From positions 99,178,207 through 99,242,206 of the forward strand of contig CM054116.1 of assembly GCA_028673005.1 (NCBI GenBank): 64,000 nt of DNA, given 5' to 3'. The position numbers and the translations under genes are program-made. The stretch is from Tanypteryx hageni (Eukaryota; Arthropoda; Insecta; Odonata; Petaluridae). Numbering within the stretch: position 1 is the stretch's first letter; each line of letters begins with the position of its first letter. The notes under the pieces were generated by a model, which was not told where the DNA came from, made no database searches, and worked only from the letters and a program-made list of their open reading frames with translations. This document shows positions 33,042 to 44,439 of the stretch, piece by piece.

Positions 33042-34105
33042 GTGAGTTTCATGGATCTTAAAATTCTTAGATGGAGTAACTATTTTAATTATAAGAAGAA
33101 AACAATTTCAACTACTTCCTAAACCTATTGCATTATCTGGAAGCATGTATTGCATTAGGAGTGAGACAATTATTTGAATAATTCTGTTAGCAAAGCATTA
33201 AAATTCTTGTAGTTCTAGAAACAATGGAATAATTGCATTAAAGTCTTTAGATTTAGATAAAATATTAAATTTAGCAGTTTGTTTTTCCAGATGTGCAAAT
33301 TGTTGTGCATCAAAGCTTATTTATTTATGTGACTCTCTTGAACTAAAAACTAGGTTATGTCAACTTCTCTTATTAGCACCTGAAATAGATTTAAAAATTT
33401 ATTTTATATAAATATAACATATTATTATTTGAATGGTAAAAATTGCTTTGTTTTATATTTGGATTTTTCTGCAGTGGTTCACATATTATCAAACTTCCTC
33501 TGTTATCCAACCTAGCTTAAGTCTCAAGCAGGTCAGATGCGAGGGATTTTACTGTAATATTTTTGTAATTTTGTTCTTACTTGTCTCCATTTTCAAACTT
33601 TAATCCTCTGGCACTCAGTGATTTATGTGTAACATGTCTATAATCTTACTTTGCTGACAGTATTAGGTTTGAGGGATATTCTGACATTATTTGTAGGATT
33701 CTTAAAGTAAAAGGTTGAATATTGACAGGCAACAAGTGTTACGACTTCTTAATCTTAAGGTAGCAACTAACTAAAGGGATAAATCATAAAGAATATGTTC
33801 TGTTTCTGGAATTTTTACAAAAAATCTCAAAATGAGCACTTTTACTTATTTATTAGTTGTTTCAGTTTCACTGTTTTGATCACATAAAGGAATTTATTAA
33901 TAGCTGACTTGAATAAAAGAGGAGTCTGAAAATGGACATTCATATGAATTTATTTATCAATTTTATACAATCAATTTCATTAGGTTATGTTTAATTTAGC
34001 AAGTATTGGAATCATGGTTGTTAATGTTTATTTTTTGATTCAATGGCATGAGCAATTTCTACATAAATATATGACAAAAGAAATTCTTTACTGTAATTAT
34101 TTCAG
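33042..34105 (+). other. BED/hAT gene intron 2
   Basis: An intron from GTGAGT to ATTTCAG. It is AT-rich with no recognised element. Confidence 0.75.
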
Positions 34106-34297
34106 TGTTCCTCATTTGGTGTGACAATAAATTTATGGTCTCACCATATCACCATAAGAAACTTCTTAACCATATCATTGCATTACATGCTGGAAAAGGA
34201 AGAATCTTTGCTAATAAGGAATAGAGTTCTTTGCAATTCTGAAATAGAACATATTGATGGAGAAACCATAAGAGATAAAACAATGACTGTCCTGAAG
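34106..34297 (+). CDS. BED/hAT gene exon 3: first strand of the RNase H-like core
   Basis: 64 codons (residues 505-568), phase 0 at both ends, acceptor ATTTCAG and donor AAG|GTAATT. The segment FGVTINLWSHHITIRNFLTI aligns by eye with the hAT block 'xxxTxDLWTxxxxxxFLxxTxHY', which carries the first catalytic Asp. Here that position is Asn513 (codon AAT). The following LHYMLEKEESLL and IEHIDGETIRDKTMTVLK fit the next helix region. The substitution predicts loss of strand-transfer activity while the fold is kept. Confidence 0.8.
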
Positions 34298-34879
34298 GTA
34301 ATTATTAGCCTTAGCCAATTTCATAATTTTTTCCATTTTGTATAATAGTTAACAGTATTTTATATTTAATAATTAAGGGCTTTAATACCAGACATACATA
34401 GTATAACATGGTAGTAATTAGAGCTTCATTTTTCCATGTAAAAAAATGTTTATGAGCTGGTGTATTACTGTTGATTTATGTGATAAGGATAAAAATCAGT
34501 GAAAAACACATTGCACAAAATTTCTCATATCTGTACATTTGTAATATGTACATACAATCATCCCATTGATTGTATTAATATGTTTTTAGAGCTTGAAATT
34601 TGCTGTCTTTAAAGCTATAAATTATACTGTCACTGTTGCTATATAGTTATTTTTGAGATGTGACATATGTAGTATTGTTTATACATCATACCCTATAACT
34701 AGATGAATTTTACCATCAAAATTGTAAGAGTAAATTGCCATTTTGCGAAAATCCATTAAAATAAATTATCCTCCATTGTTGCATGATATGGTTCATCTCA
34801 ACAAGTTTTCTATTTTGTATGATGCTTGTACATAAAACAAGTTTTATTCAGATTTTGTAAATCCATTTAGCCTCTAAAG

Positions 34880-35075
34880 CAGTGGTTCCCAAGGTATCTA
34901 AGGCAACAATTTTTGCTCTAATGAATTGATTATGGTGTAGTACCAGCAAATGGATGCACCTGTAGGTTGTAATACCTGTATAAAATATAAAAAGTTTGTT
35001 TCAAGGCTGGGGTGCAACGAAATTCTGTTTATATTTGATAGCGTTCTCCACCTACAAAAAGTTCGAAAACTACTG
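34880..35075. mobile_element. Small hAT MITE
   Basis: The left end CAGTGGTTCCCAAGG and right end TCGAAAACTACTG are degraded inverted repeats of hAT type. They are flanked by CTCTAAAG and CCCTAGAG (6/8 match). No coding content. Confidence 0.5.
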
Positions 35076-36318
35076 CCCTAGAGCCATGAGGAGACAACTC
35101 TTGAAAAACTAATTTTTTCGAATCAAGGGCACCTAAAATGAATCTACATCTCAAAGTCTATAATTTTTTCATGGTCACAACACTTTCTCTCTATACTTGG
35201 TATTTGAGAAAGTAGCAACTTGGTCATTTGAAAGCTGTAAATGAGTGCCCATTGTGAAAGACAATGAGGGATAGATGCCATTATATATCTGTTGTTTAAA
35301 TGTTATTCATTGACATGGCTTTAAAAAACAATTATTTTCTTCAAATGTAATTATTGCTAGTTTCAATTGTGATTTTAAAAAAAGGAAATTACTATGAAAT
35401 TTGATATTATTTACATTAAAAACACTAAAGTTAATGAAAACAAGATATCCAAACAAAATTTATGGTCTACTTTCCACATAATTATTTATTTAATACTTAA
35501 TAATGACTTTAATAGCTTTAAAATCATTGTGAATGGCTTGCTCTTTATGTTCTCAAATTTCATAATTTAGCATTATAAAATATTACAAATATATTTGAAT
35601 GTAAAACTAAATTGATCACATGTATTTGTGTGGCAAAAATGTATGTACTAGACTAGACCAAATCCGAGTCCAACAATAGTCGCAATGGCAACACTTGTAA
35701 TGAGCGATAAAAGCTGTAAAAATACCAGTATTTATGTGAAATTCAAAGAAATACAATCGATAAGTAAAATTCTACAATAAAAATTAGAATCTCCGTTCCT
35801 TTCCTCAGAAATTAGTACAAATCCCGCTCCAATATTACAATTTTAAGACATTTTTGCTGTGTGAGAGAAAATTACCATGCACAATGGATTTCAGATTTCC
35901 CATGTAAATCAAATGGGAAGGATAGTTCCTGGAATCGAACCTGGGACTTTCAATTTCCACAACAAAAATTATCCTCGGGAGCTCAGCTCCAGTATCAAGA
36001 GATTTCCACCAAGTGTCATGAAAATCGGTCTATTGGTTCAAAACGAAGAAACTATAAGCCTATTTCCATTCTGGAAAGTAGGCTAAAATTTAGAAGTTTT
36101 TGTCCTGACAGGAGTAGGAGTAATTTTTAACTGTAAATAATGCACTTATAGTCCATTGATTCTAAATGACAGTAAGGGACTCAAAAACATGGGTGGATTA
36201 ACACACCTATGAAGCCTTGTCATATATCATACCATGCTAATGTAACAACATGATAATCTTATGTAATTATCAGAATGCTCAAATCCAAATAACTGTTTCC
36301 TGGCCTTATAGGACTACT

Positions 36319-37010
36319 TTTTACTTTCTCCATATACGTAGTATAGGGGAAAGTATTGTATTCATGAAAAAAATTGACTTCGAGATTTCAACAGAAATAC
36401 ACGTTTTCAGGTCCCCTGAACACGTTTTGACCATTTTCTTGATGATGTCTGTGTGTATGTGATAACTTTTTGTGGGTACTCTAACTCAAAAAATATTAAT
36501 GAGGTCAATGCGAAATTTTATATTTAACATTTTTATAAAAGTCACAAGAGCTGATTAGTTTTTGGTAAAAATTGGTCAACCAGAAGTGGGTGTTTACTCT
36601 TGTCACTTATCCGTTATTTTGAAATATTTGCTTTAATATTTGATAAATGTAAAAATGCATTGGAATAAAGGTTGTAGGAAATTTAATTTTCTACAACCTT
36701 TGTTTGAAACATTTTTCCATATAATGCATTGTTTAAGAGAGATGTTATATTTTTAGCTGCCACCACCACGCCACCTACCGATGACTACTGTTAACAATTG
36801 ATGCTTAATTACGTCTTAGTAATGCTCCTTTTTCTTTTCTTAATTGTTGGAGCTTTATGGCTATATCCAATATTAGAAGGCTATGGTTTGAGTTTATTTC
36901 TGTTCTTTGTGAAGTCTAAAATTTTCTCGGTTTCTTAAAATAGTTATTGTCATCGAACATATCTGGAATTTTTAGAAATATTACAGATATGGCCACATCA
37001 GATTTTTTCT
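36319..37010 (+). repeat. R1 interspersed repeat, copy C
   Basis: It starts TTTACTTTCTCCATATACGT, contains the GATGATGTCTGTG block, the hairpin at about 36671-36697 and the CCACCACCACGCCACC block, and ends GGCCACATCAGATTTTT. It lacks about 15 bases (GAGAAAGTCATGTGG) near the end that copies A and B hold. Confidence 0.85.
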
Positions 37011-37629
37011 CATAAAATGTCACCTAAGATTGACCAGATAGGCTGAAGATACTCTGGTCATAATGGAATAATATTGTATACTGAAGACATGGATAATATG
37101 TAAATTCCTTGAATATGAGGAAAAGAAACGAAGATTCCTAAAATAGTACCAAAATATTTTACAAAACTAACAAAATGTGTTTTAATTACAAAATAACAGT
37201 CATCAATATAAATGAAGATGATGGTTACTTAGTGATCAAGCCATGTATCAGTATTTTAAAACTGATTTTGGTATATTGTGAATCCAATGTGTTCAATGTA
37301 TGCAATTTTAATAAATTCCATGAATGAGATTTTATCATGCATACAAACATTGCAATGGCTATAACAATAACTACAATAGCCAAGTAAAACTAATAAATAG
37401 GAACTTCTTTTAATGGCTAATGAAAAATAATACAAATTGCCAACTATTCTTAATGATACATATGCATATCCCTGAGAAACGAAAGAAAATGTATAATAGC
37501 ATTTAGATATGAAAGGATGGGTTACAATGACAAAAAACACAGGTAATGCTAAATTCAATATTCTAGCTTTATTAGTTATTCATTAACATTCATCGTAGGT
37601 CAAATATTTACTTTACGAAAAATATAGTA

Positions 37630-38345
37630 CAGTAGAGCCTCGATAATCCCAACTCATTGGGACTCAGGTATGTTCAGATTAGTGAATTTTCAGATAAACC
37701 GGGTTTTACAAAATAAACGGCATTGGGGGTTGGAGATTCCCATGCTCTCGAGTGAAGGTCACAGCTCTGTATTCATTGCTCAGTGCTGTTTCTATCATCT
37801 TAAGATACAGCTGTGTAATCTAGTGCAGAGCTTTTCCCAGTGTTTGAAATTACTGTTGCTGTTTTGCCCATCTTGTAGAAATGTCCAAAAAGCATAAGCA
37901 CAGTTCGCGTTTGTTAAAAGATAAGTTAGAATTGCTCAAACACATTGACAAATGCGAAAGTACGACCAAACTAGCCTTTGAGTTTGGTGTCGGAAAAGAA
38001 ACCATCAGTGACTGAAAAAAGAATCATAAGAAAATTGGACAATTAGTGTTGAATCTCTCAGCAATTGTATTGTCAGAGAAAAGTGGTCAAGATGATTTGA
38101 ATGAAAGTGATTCAGATGAAACTACAATGGAAGTAACCTCATACACTGAGGGATTGGAAGCATTGGAATGTGCTCTGCTGTACGTAGAGCAGCACAGTAA
38201 ATCCTCTCCTACAGATGTGATTTTTATGAAGCACTGGCAGGACATTGCAGCCTCTTCTCATCATTCAATACTTTATCAGAAGAAAATAACATATTTTCGG
38301 GAATTCTCCTTGAATGATTCAAGTGACTTTCCCATAATTGCATAA
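37630..38345 (+). pseudogene. Internally deleted jerky/Tigger-type transposon
   Basis: The left end CAGTAGAGCCTCGATAATCC is a Tigger terminal repeat preceded by TA. From 37881 a frame gives MSKKHKHSSRLLKDKLELLK and a helix-turn-helix (AFEFGVGKETISD), then a stop. This is followed directly by a C-terminal tail, EALECALLYVEQHSKSSPTD and FMKHWQDIAASSHH, matching the end of jerky/Tigger proteins. The whole DDE nuclease (some 250-300 residues in relatives) is missing, so this is a deletion derivative. The right terminal repeat was not found. Confidence 0.65.
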
Positions 38346-38639
38346 TATTTAAATGGCTTGAATTGCCTTTGTTTTAGCAAGGAAATTAACAGCTTGACAA
38401 AATTGGCATTCTACCTTTTGTTTACCAAGAAAGTGTCTATTGGACACTGCGAAAGCAAACTCCACTTAGTAAAAACCGATGTTTCACCTTGCATAATATA
38501 TTATTGATTTACATCAAGAATTCATCTTTCAATTCACACACCATTTGTCTTAATTTTATTTGTAAACTCTGTTTTCTGTTAACTATATTCTATACTTACA
38601 TTAGCCACTGTGTTTACATGCCTCTATTTTAACCAAGTA

Positions 38640-38777
38640 CTTGTACCGTACTGATGCAGTAAATTATACGTACTTTAATTTTCAGAGATTGCTTTTTCAA
38701 AACATTCGCATGCCAAATAAACGCCTTTGGAGACTGGATCTGGCCCACGGGCCATAGTTCCCCCACCTCTGCTGTAT
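38640..38777. mobile_element. Terminal fragment of a hAT element
   Basis: Read on the minus strand the sequence starts CAGAGGTGGGGGAACTATGG followed by CCCGTGGGCCAGATCC. This is the typical terminus of Charlie-like hAT elements (CAG.GGTGGGxAAACT.xGGCCC). Only one end is visible. Confidence 0.45.
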
Positions 38778-38837
38778 TTTCCATAGTAAATTTCAACTTA
38801 CCCAAATTTTGAGTTACGCAGTGGGTGCCGGAATGCA

Positions 38838-39640
38838 TTACTTATGTAATCCGGGATGTGCCTGTATGCTGATTTCGCAAGCTACTGGGTCGCCTACTCC
38901 ATACATTATCAATCCATAACTTAATTCCTTCTTCATCCATCCAGCCTTTTTCATGTACGTGAACAAAAACTCCAGCAGGGAACTTGATTTTTGGCATTGT
39001 TTTTCTCTTGAAAATGACCATCGAGTTGCATTTTTTTCCATCTGCCATGCATGATAGTACCACTGTAAATCTTGTCTTTTCATTTTTTGTTGTTTTTACT
39101 AACACAGTTTTTGCACCCTTTGTTTTTACAGTTTGATTATCAACCATATCAAAATTCATTGGTGTTTCATCCATGTTCCCTATGATACTTAATGTTGCAT
39201 TACATAGTGATGGAAATTGGCTACTTTGCAATTGAGATCTACTGATAATTTCTGTGCAATTTTTGTTTTCTTCTTTAATACCAAACCATTCCTTTCTATA
39301 AAATGTGTACACCATGATGCAGTTGCCTTGAATCCTTTGCTTAAATCTTGGCTTGATTTAGCCCACTTATGTGCAAAACTATGTACTGTATTTCTTATTA
39401 TGATGCTACATGATTTGGCCACTGGGTGATGCCTATCCTATTGGCACATTTATTCATGGGCATACTCCTTAACAAGTCTTCATTTTTCCTCCAGTCTCAT
39501 ACCATGTTTTCTGTTACACCATATTCCCTGGCAGCCGCACAATTATTGAATGACTTGGCAAATGCGACTTTTAACTTGAAACAAGCTTCATATTTCCTTC
39601 TCTAGGCAGATGGAATCATGAACTGTTATGGTAATTTTTT
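38838..39640 (-). pseudogene. POGK-like pogo transposase relic
   Basis: Minus-strand frames give, from the N terminus, a Brinker-like HTH (AFAKSFNNCAAAREYGVTEN, with a stop in place of Arg before DWRKNEDLL) at about 39440-39620. A second HTH part follows (KWAKSSQDLSKGFKATASWC). Then comes the start of the DDE core, NMDETPMNFDMVDNQTVKTK and RFTVVLSCMADGKKCN, to MVIFKRKTMPKIKF and HEKGWMDEEGIKLWIDNVW. A frameshift lies between 39189 and 39315, and the C-terminal half of the nuclease is gone. The order and motifs are those of pogo elements with the BrkDBD-CENPB-DDE layout. Confidence 0.75.
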
Positions 39641-40161
39641 TAGCCTTAAGATATTACAACCCAATATGCGGAGTGATGACCTGTGACTAAGGCTTGTTGG
39701 GATGGGCTTGGCTGGCATCAACTAGACAATCACAGAGTGCAATTTATGCTACTAATGCTCATACTGGTAGTTGTCTGGATGGCTGCTTGGCTCTGGTGTT
39801 TGTTTATGCTAAATCAACTGTTTCAAATGACATGTGGTGTCGAGTTCCTCCAGATGACTTTGCATTTATGGTAATTGTCTCATGCTATCCCACCACACAT
39901 TATAATCTGTTGTTAATTATGTGTACCAAATATAAGTTTTACTTACAAATATTAATGGTGGGAGTTAAGTGGTGCACAGTGAGTGGTTTTTAGGTGTCAA
40001 GTACCCTTAAAGGATTCAGGTTCACATTTTATGCTTCACGTATAAGATGACACCTAGTTTTGAGGAGCTTTTTTGAGCTTAAAAGGTTGTCTTGTACGCC
40101 AATGTATATGGTAACTATAATTATCAAAATAACTATTCCATTGTTGATGTTCCTTTTTCAG

Positions 40162-40376
40162 GAATTTGGAGCTTATAGAAAAAATGTATATGTAACTGAT
40201 GATGAAGAAGTAATTACGCAGGCTCTTATAAAAGAAAAGAGACTTTTATGTGCAGGCTATGGCATACACCTTTGCTTGCGGTCTGTTTTTGACAATCTCA
40301 GGTTCGAAGAATTTCCCATGATGGTCAACTTGCTTCAAGCTTCTAGGACACTTGTATCATATGTGAAAAACTCTGG
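40162..40376 (+). CDS. BED/hAT gene exon 4: second catalytic block of the hAT core
   Basis: 71 codons plus 2 bases (residues 569 to the split codon 640). The acceptor is TTTTTCAG and the donor GG|GTAAGA. EFGAYRKNVYVTDDEEVITQ aligns with the hAT block 'fgI..KVxxVTxDNAxNMxxA', and its Asp (D581) is kept. The usual CxxH that follows (CAAHxLNL) reads CAGYGIHLCL here, with Tyr601 in place of His. The end LLQASRTLVSYVKNSG matches the 'CrxLVxyfKrSG' helix. Confidence 0.8.
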
Positions 40377-40754
40377 GTAAGATTTCTCCAGATAGAAATT
40401 GACAAAAGTTGGTTAATATAAAATTTATACTTAAGTCCTTTAATGCCACCCAAAGTCATTTTCCTATTTCCATCTATTCTTAAAAATTCTTAAACACTCA
40501 CACAAAAAATATACTGGATTCTCTACTCCCTATAATACTGTGAAATTGTTTTGGATTCTCAATTATCATTTAGCCTGGATCAAGAATGCATTTTCCTTCA
40601 TTCCCAAATAGGTAATAGTTATAAATATAGTATTTTTATAATAGATGACTTTCGTGAAGAGTTAGATTGGAGATGTTATGCTGCATTTGTAAATATGTGA
40701 ACACTGGTGACTTTTTTGCTTTGATTGTATGAAATTGAATATTTCATTAGTGTA

Positions 40755-41138
40755 AATAAAACAGAAAAATAAAATTTTTAAGTCAATAACTTTTATAAAG
40801 CGCACAAAAACTGTAAAAGTAAAAATATTATAATTTTGTCATTAATAACTTATATAAAATGCACTGAATGAAAAAAAAAATAAATTATTGAATTAATACA
40901 AATATTGAGTATATTAAAGTTATGTTGCAATTCTAATAATTAGTTCAGATGTCTTAAAGAATGCAACATAACTATTATATATTCAATATCTCTATTAATT
41001 CAATAATTTATTTTTTTTTCATTCACTGCATTTTATGTAAGTTATTAATAACAAAATTATAATATTTTTATTTTTACACTTTTTGTGCACTTGATATAAG
41101 TTATTGACTTAAAAAATTTATTTTTCTTTGTTTTATTT
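40755..41138. mobile_element. 385-bp foldback (MITE-like) element
   Basis: Arms of about 175 bases (40755-40931 and 40960-41138) are inverted copies of each other around a short centre. Paired landmarks are AAGTCAATAACTT with AAGTTATTGACTT, and TTATGTTGCAATTC with GAATGCAACATAA. There is no coding content. Such long near-complete palindromes are typical of foldback MITEs; no definite target duplication was seen. Confidence 0.7.
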
Positions 41139-42041
41139 TTTTATTTGTAGCCTTAATGTGAAATATATGAATGTTTATACATTCTTCAGAAATTAACTTT
41201 ATTAACTAACTAGAGAGATGCACATTGAAATTCTAGAGGAAAGTTTTTAATTAAAATTTCTTGAATAGATTATACAAGTCATTGGTACCTAATTACACGA
41301 AAAGGGCAACAACAGAAATCACTAAGAATGCGTCAAATTCTCACGTTAAAAACTTATCTGTTAATCGATTCGATGCGTATTAAAAAATCAATGGCAGGAA
41401 AACAAACTTTCATTCTTTTAGGCATTCGTTGTTTCAAGTCTCGACCTCCTATGATGATTCTAAGTAATTTAAATATGCAAATGATTAATGTTGTGCTTTC
41501 TGATGTATTCCTTCTCGCATATAATGTAACAATTCATTTCCCTCTCCTTCCTTCCTCTCTCATATTCAAAGTATGCTTTCACCCATAAGGATTGAAATAA
41601 CAATAGGATGTTGAGGTTTAACAATGTATCTCATTGTCAAGGCAACATCCCGTTAAAATGGCAAAATTTCCTCAAAATATGTGAATTAAATGTTTAACAT
41701 TAGGGATTTCTAACTGCAGGCGGAAAAAGATGAACAGAATAAGAAACTATATTTTTTCTTTAAAATGGTTCATATCCGAAGATATTCTTTCTAATTTATA
41801 TCTCAAAAAGAATAAAAGCCTGCACGTCGAAAAGTCAATGTTTGCGTGATATTTTATGGAAAATGGAAATGTCTTCCTTAGAGTCGAAACCGGGTCGTTT
41901 TTCCAAATATTTTTTCGTAAATCACTTTTAATATGCAAATAAAACATTCTTGCCAAATTTAGAGTTCCAATTTTGATTCTTTATCGATTTTATAGAGCTT
42001 GATCAACAAATAGATTTTTCAATTGTTCTTCATTCTCACGG

Positions 42042-42104
42042 TGGCATAGTTGTTTTAATTCATGGCTCATGAGGAGCAGTACAAGCGTGAGGTGGTTCGA
42101 ATTC
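42042..42104 (+). repeat. tRNA-derived SINE head
   Basis: TGGCATAGTTG (42042-42052) matches the A-box consensus at all positions and GGTTCGAATTC (42094-42104) matches the B box at 10 of 11, with typical spacing. The surrounding acceptor stem does not pair, so this is a SINE or tRNA relic rather than a tRNA gene. Confidence 0.6.
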
Positions 42105-42420
42105 TGCTAAAGGTAAGAAATTTTTCTGATCTCGAAGGGCTTGAATAAAAATAAAGAAATAAATATATAAAATGTGAAGTTAATATAAAACTTATTAAAA
42201 ATATATGTACTTCATTCATCACTAGGTAGCAAGATAGTCCAATTAGTGTGTTAGCTTCTGTGCAACAAGAATGTGCAGCTAAGGCAATAAAAGCAACACA
42301 CCTTTTGATTTTTGTAGTGTAATGAGAAATATATCAGAAATAACCAATCAATATTTTAATGTGATGATAATGCTTAAAATATTCCTTTAATTCAATATTA
42401 TTTTAATGGATACATTTCAG

Positions 42421-42745
42421 AATGCAGAAGAAGCTAGATGATGGAAAAGCTCTTCAGGATGATAACCCAAATCGCTGGAATTCTACTTTTTATATGCTTC
42501 AGTCAATTTTGAATGCAATGCCAAAACTGGCTGAGTTACTCAGTGATGTTAATGAGCTTGGCTTGCTCTATAATGTTGACTGCAATCTCTTAGAAGAAAT
42601 GGTTAAACTCCTGAAACCATTTGATGAAGCAACAAAGTTGCTCTCTTGGGGCAAGATGCCAACTCTTTCTTTGGTTATACCAACAAAAGTGAAGTTAAAA
42701 AGGTGCTTGGAATTAAAAGATGAAGATTTAGGAGCTATTAAACAG
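42421..42745 (+). CDS. BED/hAT gene exon 5: core continuing to the RW motif region
   Basis: One base completes Gly640, then 108 codons (641-748) run to CAG|GTATCA. MQKKLDDGKALQDDNPNRWN has the RWNS motif (R658/W659) that hAT proteins carry before the insertion domain, in the order 'L....l.qDvxTRWNStxxMLxrl'. CNLLEEMVKLLKPFDEATKL follows, as in the family ('lxxil.pfe.aTk.LS'). The third catalytic residue (Glu) could not be assigned by eye. Confidence 0.85.
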
Positions 42746-42929
42746 GTATCACGATTTGTTAGTTACAGTATGTTTGTTTATAACTGCAGTAACACCTTTG
42801 CATCTATCCTGCATTTATTAAATTCTGTATTTTTTAATTCACAAGAATTTAATAATGTTAATGATGTGTTTCAGAAAGCGTGACAGTAAGTAGGATGATG
42901 TAAAACAAATACATAATAGCTTTGAAACT

Positions 42930-43170
42930 TGTATAGGTAAATGTGCCCTGTGTGCACTCGGCTGTCAGAGTGTGCTGCACATGTCGCATGGAGAGACACC
43001 CCTTATCGATAGTACTTCCTTAAACTTAAGTGCACGATGAGATTGTAATTCATAATAAATGGACTTCATATGTAATAATGATACATATGCTCAACTAGTC
43101 CTTTTCTTCTGCATCCCTTTTTGCCTCATACATAACAATTTAGATTGATGCAGCAATACCTAAGCCAGCC
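42930..43170. repeat. Internal fragment of the CCGTATT-TIR family
   Basis: The sequence from AAATGTGCCCTGTGTG through GATAGTACTTCCTTAAACTT to CATATGCTCAACTAGTCC parallels the interior of the copies at 12593 and 47748. Neither terminus is present. Confidence 0.65.
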
Positions 43171-44439
43171 CTCAAATGTAACCTCATGTGCTCCTATGCT
43201 AAAACTTGCCCTATGTTGCAGGGTTTTAACAGGAATGCATGTACTTTGTTAAGTGAGGGGGGGTGTATGACTGCATTGCTAAAAATAGCATATGCTTTTA
43301 TCCAAGATTTGCCATTTTAACTTCCTCCTTGACTATACCCTTAGCTGGGACTATGAAATGGAGAAAGGTTGAGAGAAAGGTAGAAAGTAGTTTAGGTAGA
43401 AAGTGGAAAAGGACATCAGAAAGTGAAAACAAAGTTGTTAAGCCAAATGCAAGGAAAGCAGAAGGGATGGACTTGAAAACTATTTGTATTGTCATGGGAA
43501 TTAGGAGCAATTGCCTAGTTTGCCTATCAGTTATTCCAAACCTTAGTAATTGCAGTCACAAAGTGTTTGCTCATTTATTTATACCATACTCTCTATCATC
43601 ATAGGTAGACTGTTCATAGACAGGTCCGTGATTATTCATTTTAAACCTGGTTCTCCATATACTCCTATTTTTTGCTGTCCTCTTTATATCTTGATAACTC
43701 TCTTTCCCTTTCAAATTGTCTATCAGCTGTAACCTTTTCCTACCTCTTTCCCTTTTACCATCTAGTTTTCCTTCTAACATGTCTTTAATCATACTCTCTC
43801 TACTTAGGTAATGTCCAACCCAGTTTGACTTCCTCTTTCTAATAGACTGTATAATCATTCACTTTTCTCCTCTTCATAGCACTTCGTTTTTCATCCTATC
43901 TGTCCATTTTATCTTCAGCATTCTCCTCCAAGTCCACATTTCAAAACTTTCCAAGTATTTGATGTCATTTTTCCTTAGCATCCATGTTTCTGCCCTGTAC
44001 AAAGCTATACTCCATACATAGCATTTTATGAACTTCTTGCAGATATCTTCCCTTATATTCCCCGTAAGTATGTGTTTTTTTCTTCTGAAAGCCGCTTTTG
44101 CTTTTCCTATTCTAGTCCTGATCTCATCCATACATTTTGCTTCTCTTGTTATAATGCTTCCAAGGTCTGAAACTTGTTCTAAAAGCTTTCCTCCAATACT
44201 TATGTTCAGATTCTCTTCTTTGCCCGATATTCGAATGACCTCAGATTTTTCTGTATTTATTTCCATACCGTATTTTCTACCTGTTATTACTAGTCTATTT
44301 ATCATAATCTGGAGTTCCTCTTCCTTTCTTGCTAGAAGTACTTGATCATCCACATACTTGACTGTTCTTATAATCCTTCCTCCAATTTTTAAATCTCCTG
44401 TGCATTCTAACACTTCTTGCATTAGACTTTCTCCATATA

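Larger units (their letters stand above)
34298..40161 (+). other. BED/hAT gene intron 3 (5.9 kb, repeat-filled)
   Basis: This intron, GTAATT to TTTTTCAG, holds a hAT MITE, R1 copy C, an internally deleted Tigger, a hAT terminal fragment and a POGK-like relic, each listed separately. The residue at about 35.9-36.3 kb is unclassified; its 89- and 69-codon frames are not coding. Confidence 0.7.
40377..42420 (+). other. BED/hAT gene intron 4
   Basis: An intron from GTAAGA to ATTTCAG. It contains a large foldback (40755-41138) and a tRNA-derived SINE head (42042-42104). The remainder, including 41200-42000, has no recognised content. Confidence 0.7.

Noticed and set aside
31345..33052. Minus-strand ORFs of 71-155 codons
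   Set aside because: Antisense shadows of BED/hAT exons 1 and 2, with no recognised motif.
39683..39993. Overlapping ORFs of 63 and 99 codons next to the POGK-like relic
   Set aside because: They do not match the missing transposase part in either orientation and show no other similarity.
43263..43604. 113-codon ORF beside the LINE
   Set aside because: Not similar to LINE ORF1 or any domain by eye; partly overlaps the antisense of the LINE tail.
44028..44345. 105-codon plus-strand ORF
   Set aside because: Antisense of the LINE reverse transcriptase YVDD region.
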